Assembly (NCBI RefSeq): GCF_026212465.1
Contig: NC_080052.1
Span: forward strand, 14,390,686-14,454,685
Origin: Amaranthus tricolor
Taxonomy: Eukaryota > Streptophyta > Magnoliopsida > Caryophyllales > Amaranthaceae
Direction of reading: 5' to 3'
DNA length: 64,000 bases
Positions 46,796 through 58,990 of this stretch are shown here, piece after piece. The notes beneath the pieces are model-generated. The model did not search any database and was not told the origin of the DNA. It was given only the letters and a program-made list of their open reading frames with translations. A program made the position numbers and the translations under genes. Positions within the stretch are counted from its first letter, which is position 1. Every line of letters begins with the position of its first letter.

Positions 46796-49700
46796 TGTTT
46801 ACGAACAAATAAACTTGCTCCCAAAGCCAAAAAATGTTTCTTTGTAGGTTATCCTAAAAAAACAAGGGGTATTATTTCTACAACCGTCAAGAGAACTAAA
46901 TATTTATTGCTAAAGATAGTACCTTTTTAGAAAGAGATTTTATTTCCAAAAAGGTAAGTGGGAGTAATATACGTCTCGAAGAAGTTTGAGAGTTGCAACA
47001 AGTGGACATAGATTATTACATGTCAGAAGAAGGAGCACTTGTGCCAATGCCTACGGTTCAGATTGTGCAGTCAATGCATGATACTCTTCACTTGCCTGAC
47101 CTTGTACTGGAGGAAGTAATTCCAACACCACCACGTACTACTCAACACAAACCTAGTTCGTGTGGAAAAGTCTCAAATTATTTAGAAGGAAGTTTCTCCT
47201 ATTGCTGCCCCACGTAGGTTTAGCAGACAAAGAAAGCCATCAAAAAGGTTTGTGGATTTCTTGTTAACTAAAAGTTCTGAAATAATGATTTAAGAACATG
47301 AAGAACCTACAAGATACAAAAGTGCCTTAGCGGGTTAAGACTCCGAAAACTGGCTTGACGCCATAAAATCTGAAACGGAAGCTATAATTGAAAATCAAGT
47401 ATAGGACTTAGTCGATTTGCTTGTTATGGTAACGCCTATCAGTAAAAAATGGGTATTCAAATTGAAAGCAAACAAGGATGGAAACATTAGTGCTTTCAAG
47501 CCAAGACTAGTGGCGAAAGGTTACAAACAATTTCATGGTATAGACTATGATGAAACCTTTTCACCAGTAGGTATAGACTATGATGAAACCTTTTCACCAG
47601 TAGTGATGCTTTAATCCATTCAGATACTCTTAGCAATTGCTGCCTTCTATGATTATGAGATTTGGCAGATGAATGTTAAAACAACTTTTTTGAATGGGTT
47701 CTTGAAAGAGGATGTGTACATGACACAACCTAAGATTTGAAGGATCTAAAAAATTCTAAGAAAGTATGTAAGCTTCAAAAATCTATTTATGGACTGAAGC
47801 AAGCATCTCGGAGTTGGAATTTCTCTATGACGAAGCAATTATACAATTTGGCTTTCTCAAAAATGAAGATGAACCTTGTGTTTATAAGAAACTTAGTGGG
47901 AGTAGCATTGTATTCTTGGAGTTATATGTAGATGACATATTACTCATCAGAAACGATATTCTCATGCTTGACTCGGTTAAGCAATGGCTAAAGAATTGTT
48001 TCTCAATGAAAGACCTTGGAGAAGCTGAGTATATTTTGGGGATAAAGATATCTAAATATTGGTCTAAACGATTGCTCGGACTTAGGCAAAGAACTTATAT
48101 TGATAAGGTTCGTACTGGGTTAAACATGGAAAACTCAAAAAGAGGATTCCTCCCCATGCAACATGGTCTATCCCTTTGCAAGACTCAATGTCCTTCAAAC
48201 GAATGATGAGACTGAAGCATACAACATGGAAAACTCAAAATCATTATGTGTGCCATGTTTTGCACTCGGCCTGATGTTTCATTTTCTTTGAGTATGTATT
48301 GTAGATTCCAATCAAATCCAGGTGACGCACACTAGAATACGGCTAAGAATATTCTTAACTACTTGAGAAGGACTAAGGATCATTTCTTAGTACATGGAGG
48401 AAAAAGTGATCTATTTGTTGAAGGTTACACCGATGCTAGTTTAAAACAGACAAAGATGACTTTCAATCTCAATCTGGTTTCATCTTTTGTTTGAATGGGG
48501 GTGCAGTAAGCTGGAAGAGTTCCAAGTAAATCACCATAGCCGATTCTACAACAGAGGTTGAGTATATTGTTTCTCGGGTGATGCTACAAAGAAAGTCGTT
48601 TGGATTACGAAATTTGTTTCTAACTTAGGAGTAATCCCTAGTATTGGAAATGGGATTGTCTTATATTGTGATAACAAGAGCAAAGTACCATGATCACATC
48701 CAAAATCTAAACATGTGCTCAGAAAGTTTCACTTGATGAGATAATTGAAAGAAAAGATGTGGTAGTTCGTAGAATTCATACGTATAAAAATATTGCAGAA
48801 CCATTGATTAAACCATTACCCCAACCCAAGCATCAGAGTCATACTAGGAAATTAGGGTTAAAACATATAGGAGAGTGGCTTTATATGTATTATATCATTT
48901 GCAATATTTGTAAAGACAGTTGGATATATTTATTTATGTTTATCAACAAACTAATTGTTTATATTTAATCATGGTTTGGTGTTATAAAAAATGTCCAAAG
49001 TATTTTATAACATTCAAGGTTTGTCAAATATGTGATTTGATAAATGTAATCCTATTAAGTGAACGAAGTTATTTAAATACATTTTGTCCCTAGTCCGAAT
49101 CATTAAACTGGACATAAATGATTTATTCATGAACTAGTTTGTAAGTTGATTGATAGCGCAGTTTCATAAGCTATAAGAACATAAAGATGTCTAGTCATTT
49201 ACATGGATATGTAATAATGATATATATTGGACAAACCTTTTTGATGTTCTTTAAAATATTTGAAGAGTTTTTATGGTTATATTTAGTGAATTCCTTTGAC
49301 ATGAGTATTACATTGTTCTCATTTAGTGATTAGTATGCTTTTGACATTCCCAAACGTCGCGCCGTAAAAGGAAACAATAAAGCGAATGATTGAGGTTATG
49401 AGAAATTAAGTGGGAGTTTTGGTTATACAAGATTGAATAAGTTCACCTATTTATTAGGATTGGTATCTTTGGCCTCTTGAAGAGTAAGAACTGAAAAATG
49501 CATGGACCGTGATTAAATGGATTACGTGTTAATTATTTGTTTTGACAGTTTAAGCTCAGATTTCATGAAATATAATTGAACATCAGTATGGATGACATGG
49601 GATGTCATTGTGCTATTAAGTTTGACATTAAGTGACTTAAGGAATTTAAGATTACACAATTGTTCTCAGACAAGTGGGAGATTGAAGGAATTAGATATCC

Positions 49701-50110
49701 TTCAATTAAGTGTAATTACTATATATAAATAAGACGAATTATGGGGACAAAACATATTCGATTGTTTTAGGTAGTCCATGGCATTTTACTAGAAACCAAC
49801 TTTGATCTATATACTAATTGGATTAGTTTACTACTAACTATGGTCGAGTCCTATTAGGTCACATATATAAGTATTGATCGGATTAATTTATACCAAATAA
49901 CATAAGATGCTAATTGGTATAATAGTGTTAGTTTGATGCATTGTTTAAGTTGGCATCTGCGAACGAAAAAACATGCATCACCAATGCGTTACTTGGTTCA
50001 ATGTAATACAAGGTACTTCTCTACAACACCAAAGAGGAATAAAATAATCTCCATTTGGTCTAAAATCATGTTTGTTTTGCAACAAGGGTATATTATTTTT
50101 CTATATTTAA
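46796..50110 (+). mobile_element. Copia-B: Ty1/copia element, 3' half, decayed
   Basis: Begins abruptly inside integrase (KLAPKAKKCFFVGYPKKTRG), beside the Ty3-B LTR. RT lies at 47417-48110 ([37 protein letters not shown]). RNase H lies at 48240-48800 with broken TTEAEY and YCDNKS-like boxes. A purine tract AAGTGGGAGATTG (about 49669-49681) precedes a probable 3' LTR starting GAAGGAATTAGATATCC. The LTR's right end could not be fixed (about 50110). The element was probably split by Ty3-B, but no left half is visible. Confidence 0.75.
47537..47602 (+). repeat. 33-bp perfect tandem duplication in Copia-B RT
   Basis: Two identical copies of a 33-base unit encoding [11 protein letters not shown], in frame, at the conserved RT segment that is normally single. 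Confidence 0.95.
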
Positions 50111-50603
50111 TATAATTCATATTATGATGTCTCTTTACGTATCTATATTCCTATGCTTCTTCTTTTTCTTTTAACTTTACTAGGCAAATAACCGGGAATA
50201 ATATCAATGTAAACCACTGATACGTGGCACTATACTATAGGTCCATTATTTTTATAATTTTATTTTTCTTTTTTTACTTTAATTATTTTATTATTTTTAT
50301 TTTTACCTTTTTATACTTAATAAAAAATAACCATAATGGACTAATATTTTCAAATTTTTGTTTACCATTAAATTGTGCTCCAACTGAAATTTAGCACCTC
50401 CAAAAACAAATAAATTCAATCATGAACAAAGTTGAAAAAAAATAAATCAAAGTTTAAATTTTCATTTCATTTCTTCCAAATCACAACATTACACTTACTA
50501 GCAACGCTCAATAGATAAAAACAAAAGATCAACCCATTATTTATATATCCCAAATCCACCAAATGTAATCTATAAAACCAGTGAAATAACATTGAAGAGT
50601 TGA
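50111..50603. other. AT-rich flank; 3' region of MBF1c
   Basis: Contains the expected 3' UTR of the minus-strand MBF1c gene near 50500-50603. Nothing else is recognised. Confidence 0.4.
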
Positions 50604-51041
50604 TCATTTCCCAACTTTTCCTCTAAGTTTAACACCAAGCACTTTTTCCATTTTAGCAAGAACCATTTGATTAGGAACAGCTTTCCCATTCTCATATTCT
50701 TGAACTACTTGTGGTCTTTCATTGATCTGCTTCGCAAGCTCAGCTTGGCTCATTTTCTTGTCGATCCTCGCTTTCTGGATCGCAAGTCGGATTTCAGGAG
50801 CAACTTTAGCTAGAGCTGCCGGCTCTGTCTCTTCGTCGAGTTTTCGGGCATTTACGACTGTCGCAGAGGCTTTCTTATTAGTCCCTGCAACGGCTTTTTT
50901 GACGGTTTCTACAGGTATGCCTGAACGTAAAGCTTTGTTGATCGCTTTTGGGTCTCGGAGGTCTTGGGTTTTTGGGCGGGTTTTATGAAGGACTACGGGT
51001 TCCCAGTCTTGGGAGATTGGGCCGGATGATCGTGTTGGCAT
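50604..51041 (-). CDS. MBF1C: Multiprotein-bridging factor 1c (MBF1c), transcriptional coactivator
   Basis: Intact intronless ORF of 145 residues, starting MPTRSSGPISQDWEPVVLHK. Arabidopsis MBF1c has 148, as I recall. The N-terminal MBF1 domain spans about residues 1-75, with the family's QDLRDPKA and NKxA motifs. A Cro/C1-type helix-turn-helix covers about 84-138, with KKMSQAELAKQINERPQVVQ and EYENGKAVPN, followed by the basic tail LRGKVGK. MBF1 proteins link transcription factors to TBP in the nucleus. The c type is a heat-induced regulator of thermotolerance in Arabidopsis. The lack of introns and the LDEETEP linker also fit the c type. No damage is seen. The two upstream heat-shock-element cores agree with heat control. 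Confidence 0.93.
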   Translation of the reverse strand: MPTRSSGPISQDWEPVVLHKTRPKTQDLRDPKAINKALRSGIPVETVKKAVAGTNKKASATVVNARKLDEETEPAALAKVAPEIRLAIQKARIDKKMSQAELAKQINERPQVVQEYENGKAVPNQMVLAKMEKVLGVKLRGKVGK

Positions 51042-51142
51042 CTTTTTCTCAGAAGGATTGTGAATAGAGAAGAGGAAATGAGATTGAGATGCTTGTGCAG
51101 GGTAATTATGAAGTTTGATGAAGATGATGAATATGGGAAATG

Positions 51143-51152
51143 TTTATTTATA
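51143..51152 (-). promoter_or_regulatory. TATA box of MBF1c
   Basis: The minus strand reads TATAAATAAA about 102 bases upstream of the ATG, giving an expected 5' leader of roughly 70 nt. Confidence 0.7.
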
Positions 51153-51164
51153 CAAAGAAGTGTA

Positions 51165-51178
51165 TCGAGAAGGTTCTC
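51165..51178 (-). promoter_or_regulatory. Heat-shock element (proximal)
   Basis: GAGAACCTTCTCGA on the minus strand holds GAAnnTTC (51169-51176) with a partial third unit, about 15 bases upstream of the TATA box. HSFs bind alternating GAA/TTC units. Confidence 0.65.
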
Positions 51179-51230
51179 GGTAAGATGACAAAATGGGATT
51201 GATATTTTGTGTGTAGGGACTAGGGAGGTG

Positions 51231-51242
51231 TAGAAGCTTCTA
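51231..51242 (-). promoter_or_regulatory. Heat-shock element core (distal)
   Basis: TAGAAGCTTCTA is a perfect palindrome with GAAnnTTC (51233-51240), about 80 bases upstream of the TATA box. Confidence 0.55.
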
Positions 51243-51299
51243 GGGGGTAGAATGGTGGAAAGTTGGAATACTGTGGGCCAAGGTTTCAAATGGAGTTGC

Positions 51300-52379
51300 C
51301 TTGGGTGCCAAGCTAAAACCTAGAAAATTGTACTAATTCGTGTCTATGAATTAGTTGTTATATTTGGTTATGGATAAATATTTATGATGATTGCGCTCAA
51401 TAAAGTAAAAATATATTGAAGTGAGTTTTTATTTCAATCGTTTAAATACATATTTTCATAATATTAACTTTTTTTATAATTTATAGATGTATATAATTTA
51501 ATATATAAATGAACAAATTAACAGATTAGATTGTGTAAAAAGTCAAATGTAGCAAGTATAATGGAACGAGACATTAAAAAACAAAATGGGTGTTTTTTTA
51601 AGTAAAAGTTGAAAAGTCGATAATAAATGAGATGAGGGTATAAATTATATGAATAAAATGTGATGGTCTATTGTCGAAAGATAAAAATAACACAAATTGA
51701 GTGAGCGAACTATAAATAAAAATGATGCTAAATGGGTGAGACGGAAATAATTACATATGCCCTAAATGATACTTCCTCTATCATAAAAATTAAATTCAAG
51801 TATATTTTATGGAGAAACGAGAGAAATATGCATATAAAATGAATATATAAGTTACTTCATGTTTAGATGAGAACTACATAAATATAGTGTTGGTCATAGC
51901 CAAAGATAAAATTACAGCAAACTTGGTTGGCCATCTACAAAGAAAAATTAGAGAATACTTAAAAATGAAAGCTTTTTATATCTATTAGAGCAATGCATTT
52001 GATTGTATTTTTTCTGGTTTGAGTCGGTTTTCATTCGTTTTAGTTGAGATTGGAGATAATGAGACTTTGGGTTTAATGTGAAGTTGCTTCTCTTCAAAGC
52101 GTGTTATGATTAGAACTTTGTGGATCAAGTCAGGTTAGATTTTGTTTCGACTTTGCATTTCTTGTTTAAATGGGTTTATTACCGATTTAAATTGAGTTCA
52201 GTAAACAATGAGCTTTTTTGGTCATTCAGGGTCCTAATAAATATGTGTTTGAGATGATTGAGTAATAATTCTATTTATCATTAGATAGATCAAAAATTTT
52301 ATTAAAAAAAACTCAATATATAAGAAAGTACTACGCATCTTGATATAGTAATACAACAATCTACAAAAAAATTGCTAAA
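51300..52379. other. AT-rich intergenic DNA, nothing recognised
   Basis: Upstream region of MBF1c and left flank of Copia-C. No gene or repeat is supported. Confidence 0.4.
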
Positions 52380-52619
52380 ATATACTACTCTGAAGAGCTA
52401 TTTTCAACACAAAAAAAAAAACAAAAAACAAAACAGAAGAAAAGCATAGATTGATTATATTGTCATTTCATCTTTCTTGATGCTTACAAGCTGGAATATG
52501 CACCTATTTATACTGGAGAAGCAAGAAGGGGCATACTACAAGTAGCCGTTTTTTACAGCTTGCATAATGTACTATGTTTACTAATATTCTTTGCTCATGA
52601 TTGTACTGAAAAAAAAAAG

Positions 52620-54063
52620 CTAAGAGAATATTCTTCTGATTTTTTGCTGCTGATTACCATGTATACTACCCTTAATATCCCCCTCAAGCTGAGAGGAGGA
52701 AGAACGAACTACAAGCTTGCACAAGAGCTTAATGTGCTGATTGGTGGGCAGGATCTTAGTAAAAAAATCTACCAATTGAGAATCAGAAGAAATGTACTGT
52801 GCGTGAATGATGTTACCATGCTCCTTTTCTCGGATGAAATGAGTAACTATTTCAATATGCTTCATGCGCTCATGATGGACTGGGTTTGAGGCAATAGAAA
52901 GAGCAGCATTGTTGCCACAATATAGGGTAGTAGGAAGGCAATTGGTAAGACCAAGATCTTTGAGGAGTTGCTTAAGCCACATAACTTAACAAATAGTAAG
53001 AGCCATGACTCTATATTCTGCTTCAGCACTGCTGCGAGCCACAATGGATTGTCTCTTGGCTTTCCATAAGAGAGGTGATTGACAAAGAAGAATGCAAAAT
53101 CCTGATGTAGACCTTCGAGTATTTGGACAACCTGCCCAGTCACTATCACAATAGGCAGTTAGTTTAGTATTTGAAGTATTAGTAAGCAAGATACCTTGAG
53201 AAGGAGAGCTACTAAGGTATTTGAGAACCCTTAGAGCCGTCTGATATTAGATATTAGTGGGACTATGCATAAACTGACTAAGGACGTTGACAATGTAATA
53301 AATATCTGGTCTGGTTATAGTTAAATAAATGAGTTTGCGTATTAACCTTTGATAAGGTTTAGCCTTAGGTAATTATGTGCCATGATGAAGATGTAGCTTG
53401 GGATCCATAGGCAGTTTAAGAGGCTTACAACCTTGCATATTGTAAGATTGAAGTGGATCAAGAGTATATTTCTTTTGAGAAAGAAAGAAACCTTGAGGAA
53501 CATGATCTACTTCAATACCTAAGAAATATCTTAGAGGACCAAGGTCCTTCATATAAAAGTGGGAGTTTAAAAAAATTCTTAGTAGCAGTAATATGATGCA
53601 AATGGGTGCCAGCAATGAGAAGATCATCTACATAAACTAAGACAACAATAACAATATTTGAAAAATGTTTGACAAATAAAGTATAATTTGATTTGGATTA
53701 CATGAAGCCATCATTGAGTAAGGTTCTGCTGAATTTGGCAAACCATTGGCGAGGAGCCTATTTAAGTCCATAGAGGGACTTATTTAATTTGCAAAGAAGA
53801 GGAGAAGTGAGCCTGGTTTCCTCCCCCTTAGCAGTAACATGGATGAGGGAACCATACCTGGTATAACCAGGAGGTAACCTCATAAACACAGTTTCATAAA
53901 GGTCACCATGTAAAAAAATATTTTTTACATCCATTTTATGGACACACCACTTCTTTACGGCTGCAACAGCTAATAAAGACCTTACAGTGACCATTTTTGC
54001 AACAGGAGCAAACGTTTGCTCATAATCTTTTCCTGGCTTTTGATGATTGCCAAGAATAACCAA
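52620..54063 (-). pseudogene. Copia-C RT and RNase H, disrupted
   Basis: RT shows DYEQTFAPVAKMVTVRSLLA and LHGDLYETVFMRLPPGY, then LNKSLYGLK followed by a stop. KDLGPLRYFLGIEV lies further on. RNase H shows [39 protein letters not shown] and FFTKILP. Frame changes and stops separate the blocks, and the YVDD active-site region around 53630 is broken. No enzyme is expected. Confidence 0.85.
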
Positions 54064-54262
54064 TCTAGCTTTATACTTATCAAGGGTGCCATCAGCATGG
54101 TATTTTTTTTCTATAGACCCATTTACAGCCTATAGGTTTTTTGTCTTTAGGAAGAGTAGTGAGATGCCAAGTATGATTGTGTTCAAAGAACTAAGTTCCT
54201 CATTCATGGCAGCAGTCCAGTGAGGATCAGTAATAACATTTTTGAAATGTATAAGATCTTTG

Positions 54263-55518
54263 TTAAGCAGTGATTGAGACATGAAACATAAAAACCCAGT
54301 TGTGACAGGACTTGTAGTGGATGGATTGACTTTGGTTGGGGAAGGTAGTGCAGCATAACCAGCCAGAACATAGTCTCAATGCCATGAGGGGGAAGGTAGT
54401 AATAACAAGTGAGGAAACAAGTGCAGGGGAGGATGGGAGAGATGTAGAAACAGAATCATCAGGAAGTATAAGTGGATTGATAGAGATAGAAGGAGAGGGA
54501 GGAGTTGAAGGGGTAGGAAAGATTATAAAGGGGAAAATATGTTCATGAAATGTTACATCCCTGCTAACAAAAACCTTTTGAATCATTAGATTAAGAAGTT
54601 TGAAGCCCTTTTGATTTGAGGGATAACCTAAGAAAACACAAGGAATGCCTCTTGGAGAGAATTTATCCGTGTCTCTATTAGGATTAGTAGCTAAGGCAAG
54701 ACAATCGAAGGTTCTTAGTTGATCATAAGAAGGGAGCTCATTGTAAAGAGTTTCATAAGGTGTTTGAAAGTTGAGAGCAGCAGTGGGAAGTCTATTGATT
54801 ATATGCACAGCACAAAGGACACAGTCACCCTAATAGCTTAAAGGCAAACCAAATTGAAACCTCAATGCTCTAGACATTTCGGTGTTTTATTTCCACCCTA
54901 CCATTTTGTTGGGGCCTATCAACACAAGATGTTTGATGAATGATGCTTAGGTTGTGAAAAAAATCAATGCATTGCCAATCATGAAACTCTAATGCGTTGT
55001 CTGATCTTAAAATTTTAATGTTATGATTGAACTGGTTTTTTTATCATGGCTGCAAAATTTTTAAACACTTGAAAAAAATCAAATTTTTGTTTTAAAAGTT
55101 GTATCCAAGTGACTCTTGAAAAATCATCTACAATAGTGAGGAAGTACCTATAGTGGCCCTTTGTAGGTACCGTTTATGCACCCCATATGTCAATATGAAC
55201 AAGAGCAAAGGGTTGAGAAGCCCTAGAAGCACTAGAAGTATAAGGTTTCTTGGTGAATCGGGCCAAAGGACAAGTGATACAGACATCGCGTGGCGTGGGT
55301 GTGAGATGTGACAAAGGAGGGAGTTTTTATATTTTTGCAAGCGGAGTATGCCCTACTCTACTGTGCCATAGAGTATTGGTGGTCATGGGCTTGATCCCAG
55401 CAACAGTTTCTGGAATACTCAAGGATGTAGCAACACAATGTTCATTAATGGAGATAGGGTGGAGTGGAGAAGTAATATAGACCATTCACAGCTAAGCCAC
55501 TTCCTTTGATGACACCAG
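54263..55518 (-). pseudogene. Copia-C integrase, disrupted
   Basis: The C-terminal part is clear: INRLPTAALNFQTPYETLY, RGIPCVFLGYPSNQKGFK and VFVSRDVTFHEHIFPF. Upstream, 54840-55340 holds decayed core pieces (SRVTWIQL-like, NGRVE-like) with many stops. Confidence 0.75.
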
Positions 55519-56286
55519 TTATATCATCAATAATAAGACACTAAATATAGCCTTACAGTGCTCATCTCTACTGAGTTTTTGAACAGACAAAAGGTTGTGC
55601 TTGAAGTTAGGAATGTGTAAAACATCCTTAAGAGTTAAAGAAGGGCTGATGCAAACTAATCCTTTGTGAGAGATGAAAGAAGTTTCTCCAATAGTTAAGT
55701 TAATCTTGGAGTTGTGGTTTTGATGGACAAGATTAAGCAAGAGCCCTAAACTTCCTGTCATGTGATCAGAAGCTCCTGAATCAATGATCCAAGCTTCTTG
55801 AGTACCATCAACATGATAGCAGAATGTCATACCAGTATATGCACCATCTATTTCTTCTTCTATATCAGAAGAGTGTTGCTTGGATGGTGACGGCAGAAGT
55901 TTCATGAAATGTTCTATTTGATTTGAGGAAAGGGATAAAGTGGGAGCATTGTTAGAAGATCCACTGTTATATGAAGAAGTGTGCACACTCCTACCTCCTC
56001 TTCCACTCCTTCTAGGCCATCTGCCTCCTCTACCTCTTCTAGGAGAGGGTTGTTTGATTTTTTCTTTTTGAAAAAGGGGATGCCAGGAAGGATATCCAAC
56101 AATAATCCAACATTTGTTTCCAATGTGACCTTCTTTACCACAAGCTGAACAATTAGACAAATCATTCTTTTTGCTAAACATAACAAGGTTATGATCTGAT
56201 ATGAAATCACTTAAAACCTCTCGTTGGGTTTCTTCCTGCTGCAACATATTACATGCTTCATCAACAGAAGGCAAAGGCTGTTGCAT
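55519..56286 (-). pseudogene. Copia-C gag C-terminus and protease
   Basis: A 255-codon open stretch: PSVDEACNMLQQEETQRE, a zinc knuckle of the form CSACGKEGHIGNKCW, an Arg/Gly-rich linker, and a protease with WIIDSGASDHMTG whose catalytic Asp is kept. It then runs to LKDVLHIPNFKHNLLSV. Its 5' part is separated by the Ty3-C insertion. Confidence 0.85.
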
Positions 56287-56324
56287 GAGTAGGTGGCTTC
56301 TATGTGTAGAAAAGGAATCATCAA

Positions 56325-56371
56325 TGTAACACCCCGATATTTTTTCGATATATTAAATGATTTGCTAGTAA

Positions 56372-56418
<47 letters not shown>

Positions 56419-58701
56419 TTTTTAGAAAAATATATTTCTTTTTATTATTTATTTTGTTAGTAGGTTAAATCATGAGACTTCAACTTTTAAGGCAATTAAA
56501 ACCATTTTAAGTCCAAACCTTTTTCCTAATCTATCTTTAATTTAAAAAAAAAAAATAAATAAAAGTGGGAAGGTGATTGGATTTGGCCGGCCATATGGAG
56601 CAACATTAGGGGATTTGTAACTTCTTAAGGATATGGAAAGATTAAGGAGTAATTGCCTTCCATAAGTATTGCCTTAATTTTCCTTAATTTCTTTATTTCC
56701 TTAATCTCCTAATTTCCTTACATCTTTTCATTCCAAACCATTTGCAAGTAAGAAAAACACTCCCAAAACCCTCAAATTCCCACACCTAATCCTCCATTGA
56801 TTCATCAATTTTGGTGTTTTGTTCTTGAGCAATTGTGAGTAATCCTTAATCTAGTTTTTATTTTTAAATTTTAATTTAAATTTCTATGATTTTTATGTGT
56901 GTTATTTTATAGTTTATGATTTGTTCATGATTTAAAAATTCATGTGTGAAAGTATGATGTATTTTCTATCTAAATTGATGTATGTTTTTTTTTAGGTTTT
57001 GGATATGTTTACATATGTGTGAAGAAATTGTTTGATGGATGATTGAAAATATATATATATATAAATGGATGTTCATAGAAAAAAAAATGTATGTGGTGTT
57101 AGGAATTTATTTATTTATTTTTATTGATTAGTAGAAGGAATTTATAATGTTGGTAAAAAAAATATATACTTGTAAATATGTGATGTGTATGTGTGTATAC
57201 AATTGTGTAAAAAGAATTATAAAAAAAAAATAATAATAATAATTCATTAAAATTTATTTTTATGTAATTTTTGTTGTTTAGATTTAATAGGAAATAAAGC
57301 ATTGATATTTATGTTTTTGTGATAAAAAAAAATGGAATGACAAAGTCCCGTAGGTTTTGAAAATGGTGAAAAAAATGTATTTTAGGAACATTTTTGGCTT
57401 TGAAATTAAGTTAAAAATACTTATACTATGTTATAAATTATGAAAATTGGTACCCGGGGGTTTTGACGCCTTCCGGACGCAACGGTGAAGTCGGATTTTT
57501 AATTTGACAGTTTTAAGTTAAGTTTCTGAACAGATTGTATAGGCTGTCCTGTTTTGTGTATTTACCATGTTATAGTATGTGATGGATGTTCATGTTGTGT
57601 GTAGTATTCTAGGTATGGATGTGATTGTATATGTGTGTTATGGATGATTTGAGGAAAATGTGTATGTGTGCTTATTTCCCGAATACGATTGAACCTTGTA
57701 GGAAGTCGATTCGTGACCGGGAATTGATTAAGACGCTTGTGAGTTGGTTATCTTGCTTAAGGTATGTACACGCAGCGTGGTTCGCATTAGTCCGATGTAT
57801 CATATAATAATGGTATAAAAAAGTAAAATATGTATATATAGTACGAAAAATGTTATCTTTCGAATCAATAATTTTTATACATTGTTTTGATAAGCAGAGG
57901 TAGTATGACCTCACTAACTTTAAAGTGGACATAGTATGACGTCAATTGGTGGAAATGAATTACTCGCGGTTTATGAGGGCATTATGAGCCACCGCGGGGG
58001 TATGCATACTTAACCATAGGCACCGAAGTAAGGCGAGTGTCTATGGTAGAGACTTGCTTAGGGGTTAGCTCCCCCTAATGTATTGTCTCACTTATGGAGT
58101 TTGGAGTGTACCGGCAGTATGGCTGGATAGTACAGCAGTATGGCTGACTAACCTTTACATGAAAATAATTATTCTTAATAAGCATGATCGAAGCATAAGG
58201 TTCTGTGAATTGTCAGCTAATAAATTAAAACTTTCTCTTGTGTTATTATTTATTTGGTATGCGACGTTTGCTGACGTGTACTTTTGGTCTTAACGACCCT
58301 GCGATGATGTTGTTACCTATCTGGGCAATGACTAGCAGTAAGTTAAGTTGCAGGTCTGGGGAGTGAGGATTGTCCCTTGAAGAAATAAATTACTAGGATA
58401 GAGAAGTCTTGATAAGAACTTCAAAATTTAGTTTAAAGAACATTTGGTTTTTATGAGGCAATTTTCGTTCTCAAGTTGTAATAAGTAGATTTAACTTTTC
58501 GTTCTTATCCGCTGCTAAGAATTTCTTATTATCTAGTAGTTCATAATAACGCTAATGGAACTCGATCCGCACGTTTTTCTTAACTTCAAAACCGTTTTAA
58601 ACTGTTTTCAAACATCCCGGTTTGACTCGGATTATAGTTGTCTCGTTTTTAAAAGGTCATCTTCTCTTTTCGTACGACCCGAGTTATTCCGAGATGTTAC
58701 A
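56325..58701 (+). repeat. Ty3-C 5' LTR
   Basis: TGTAACACCCCGATAT...GAGATGTTACA. It is collinear with the Ty3-A LTRs but has only a short (TA)n (57047-57063) and about 15 ATT units (56370-56416), which explains most of its shorter length. Its region near 56570-56720 is diverged. Confidence 0.92.
57937..58078 (+). promoter_or_regulatory. LTR hairpin cluster with TGACGTCA
   Basis: TGACGTCA (57937-57944) is followed by three potential stems: CGCGGT...ACCGCG (57965-57996), CCATAG...CTATGG (58014-58046) and TTAGGGG...CCCCTAA (58058-58078). The Ty3-A LTRs conserve the same stems. This may be a structured leader or R-region RNA. The function is inference. Confidence 0.4.
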
Positions 58702-58703
58702 AC

Positions 58704-58720
58704 TGGTATCAGAGCGGGAG
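58704..58720 (+). other. Ty3-C primer binding site (tRNA-iMet)
   Basis: TGGTATCAGAGCGGGAG, two bases inside the LTR end, identical to Ty3-A. Confidence 0.92.
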
Positions 58721-58990
58721 TTTTATTTAGTGTTATTTATCTGTACCGATAGGCTAACATAGACAAAAAAAAAATTGACGAGAGAAAAGGGGTAGACATT
58801 AAGGGGATATGATGTGTTGTGCTTGGTGTCTTCAAGCATGATGTCTTGGATAACTTTGATGTGTGCATGATAGGATTTCTGTGTTTATATCTCTGATGCT
58901 CTGAATTATCTATCTTTGTCTTATCTCAGAAAATTAATTGTCTTGTTTTCTTTCTTTGTGAGTCAGGAAGTTTGATTATTACTTTCTTTC

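Larger units (their letters stand above)
52380..56324 (-). mobile_element. Copia-C: Ty1/copia element, decayed, interrupted by Ty3-C
   Basis: Read on the minus strand: gag end and protease (56286-55519), integrase remnants (55340-54263), RT (54063-53373), RNase H (53189-52620). A purine tract TTGAGGGGGA (52677-52686) then precedes a probable 3' LTR from 52676 down to about 52380 containing CAGTATAAATAGG. The 5' LTR and gag start lie beyond Ty3-C, outside the window. The left LTR end is approximate. Confidence 0.83.
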
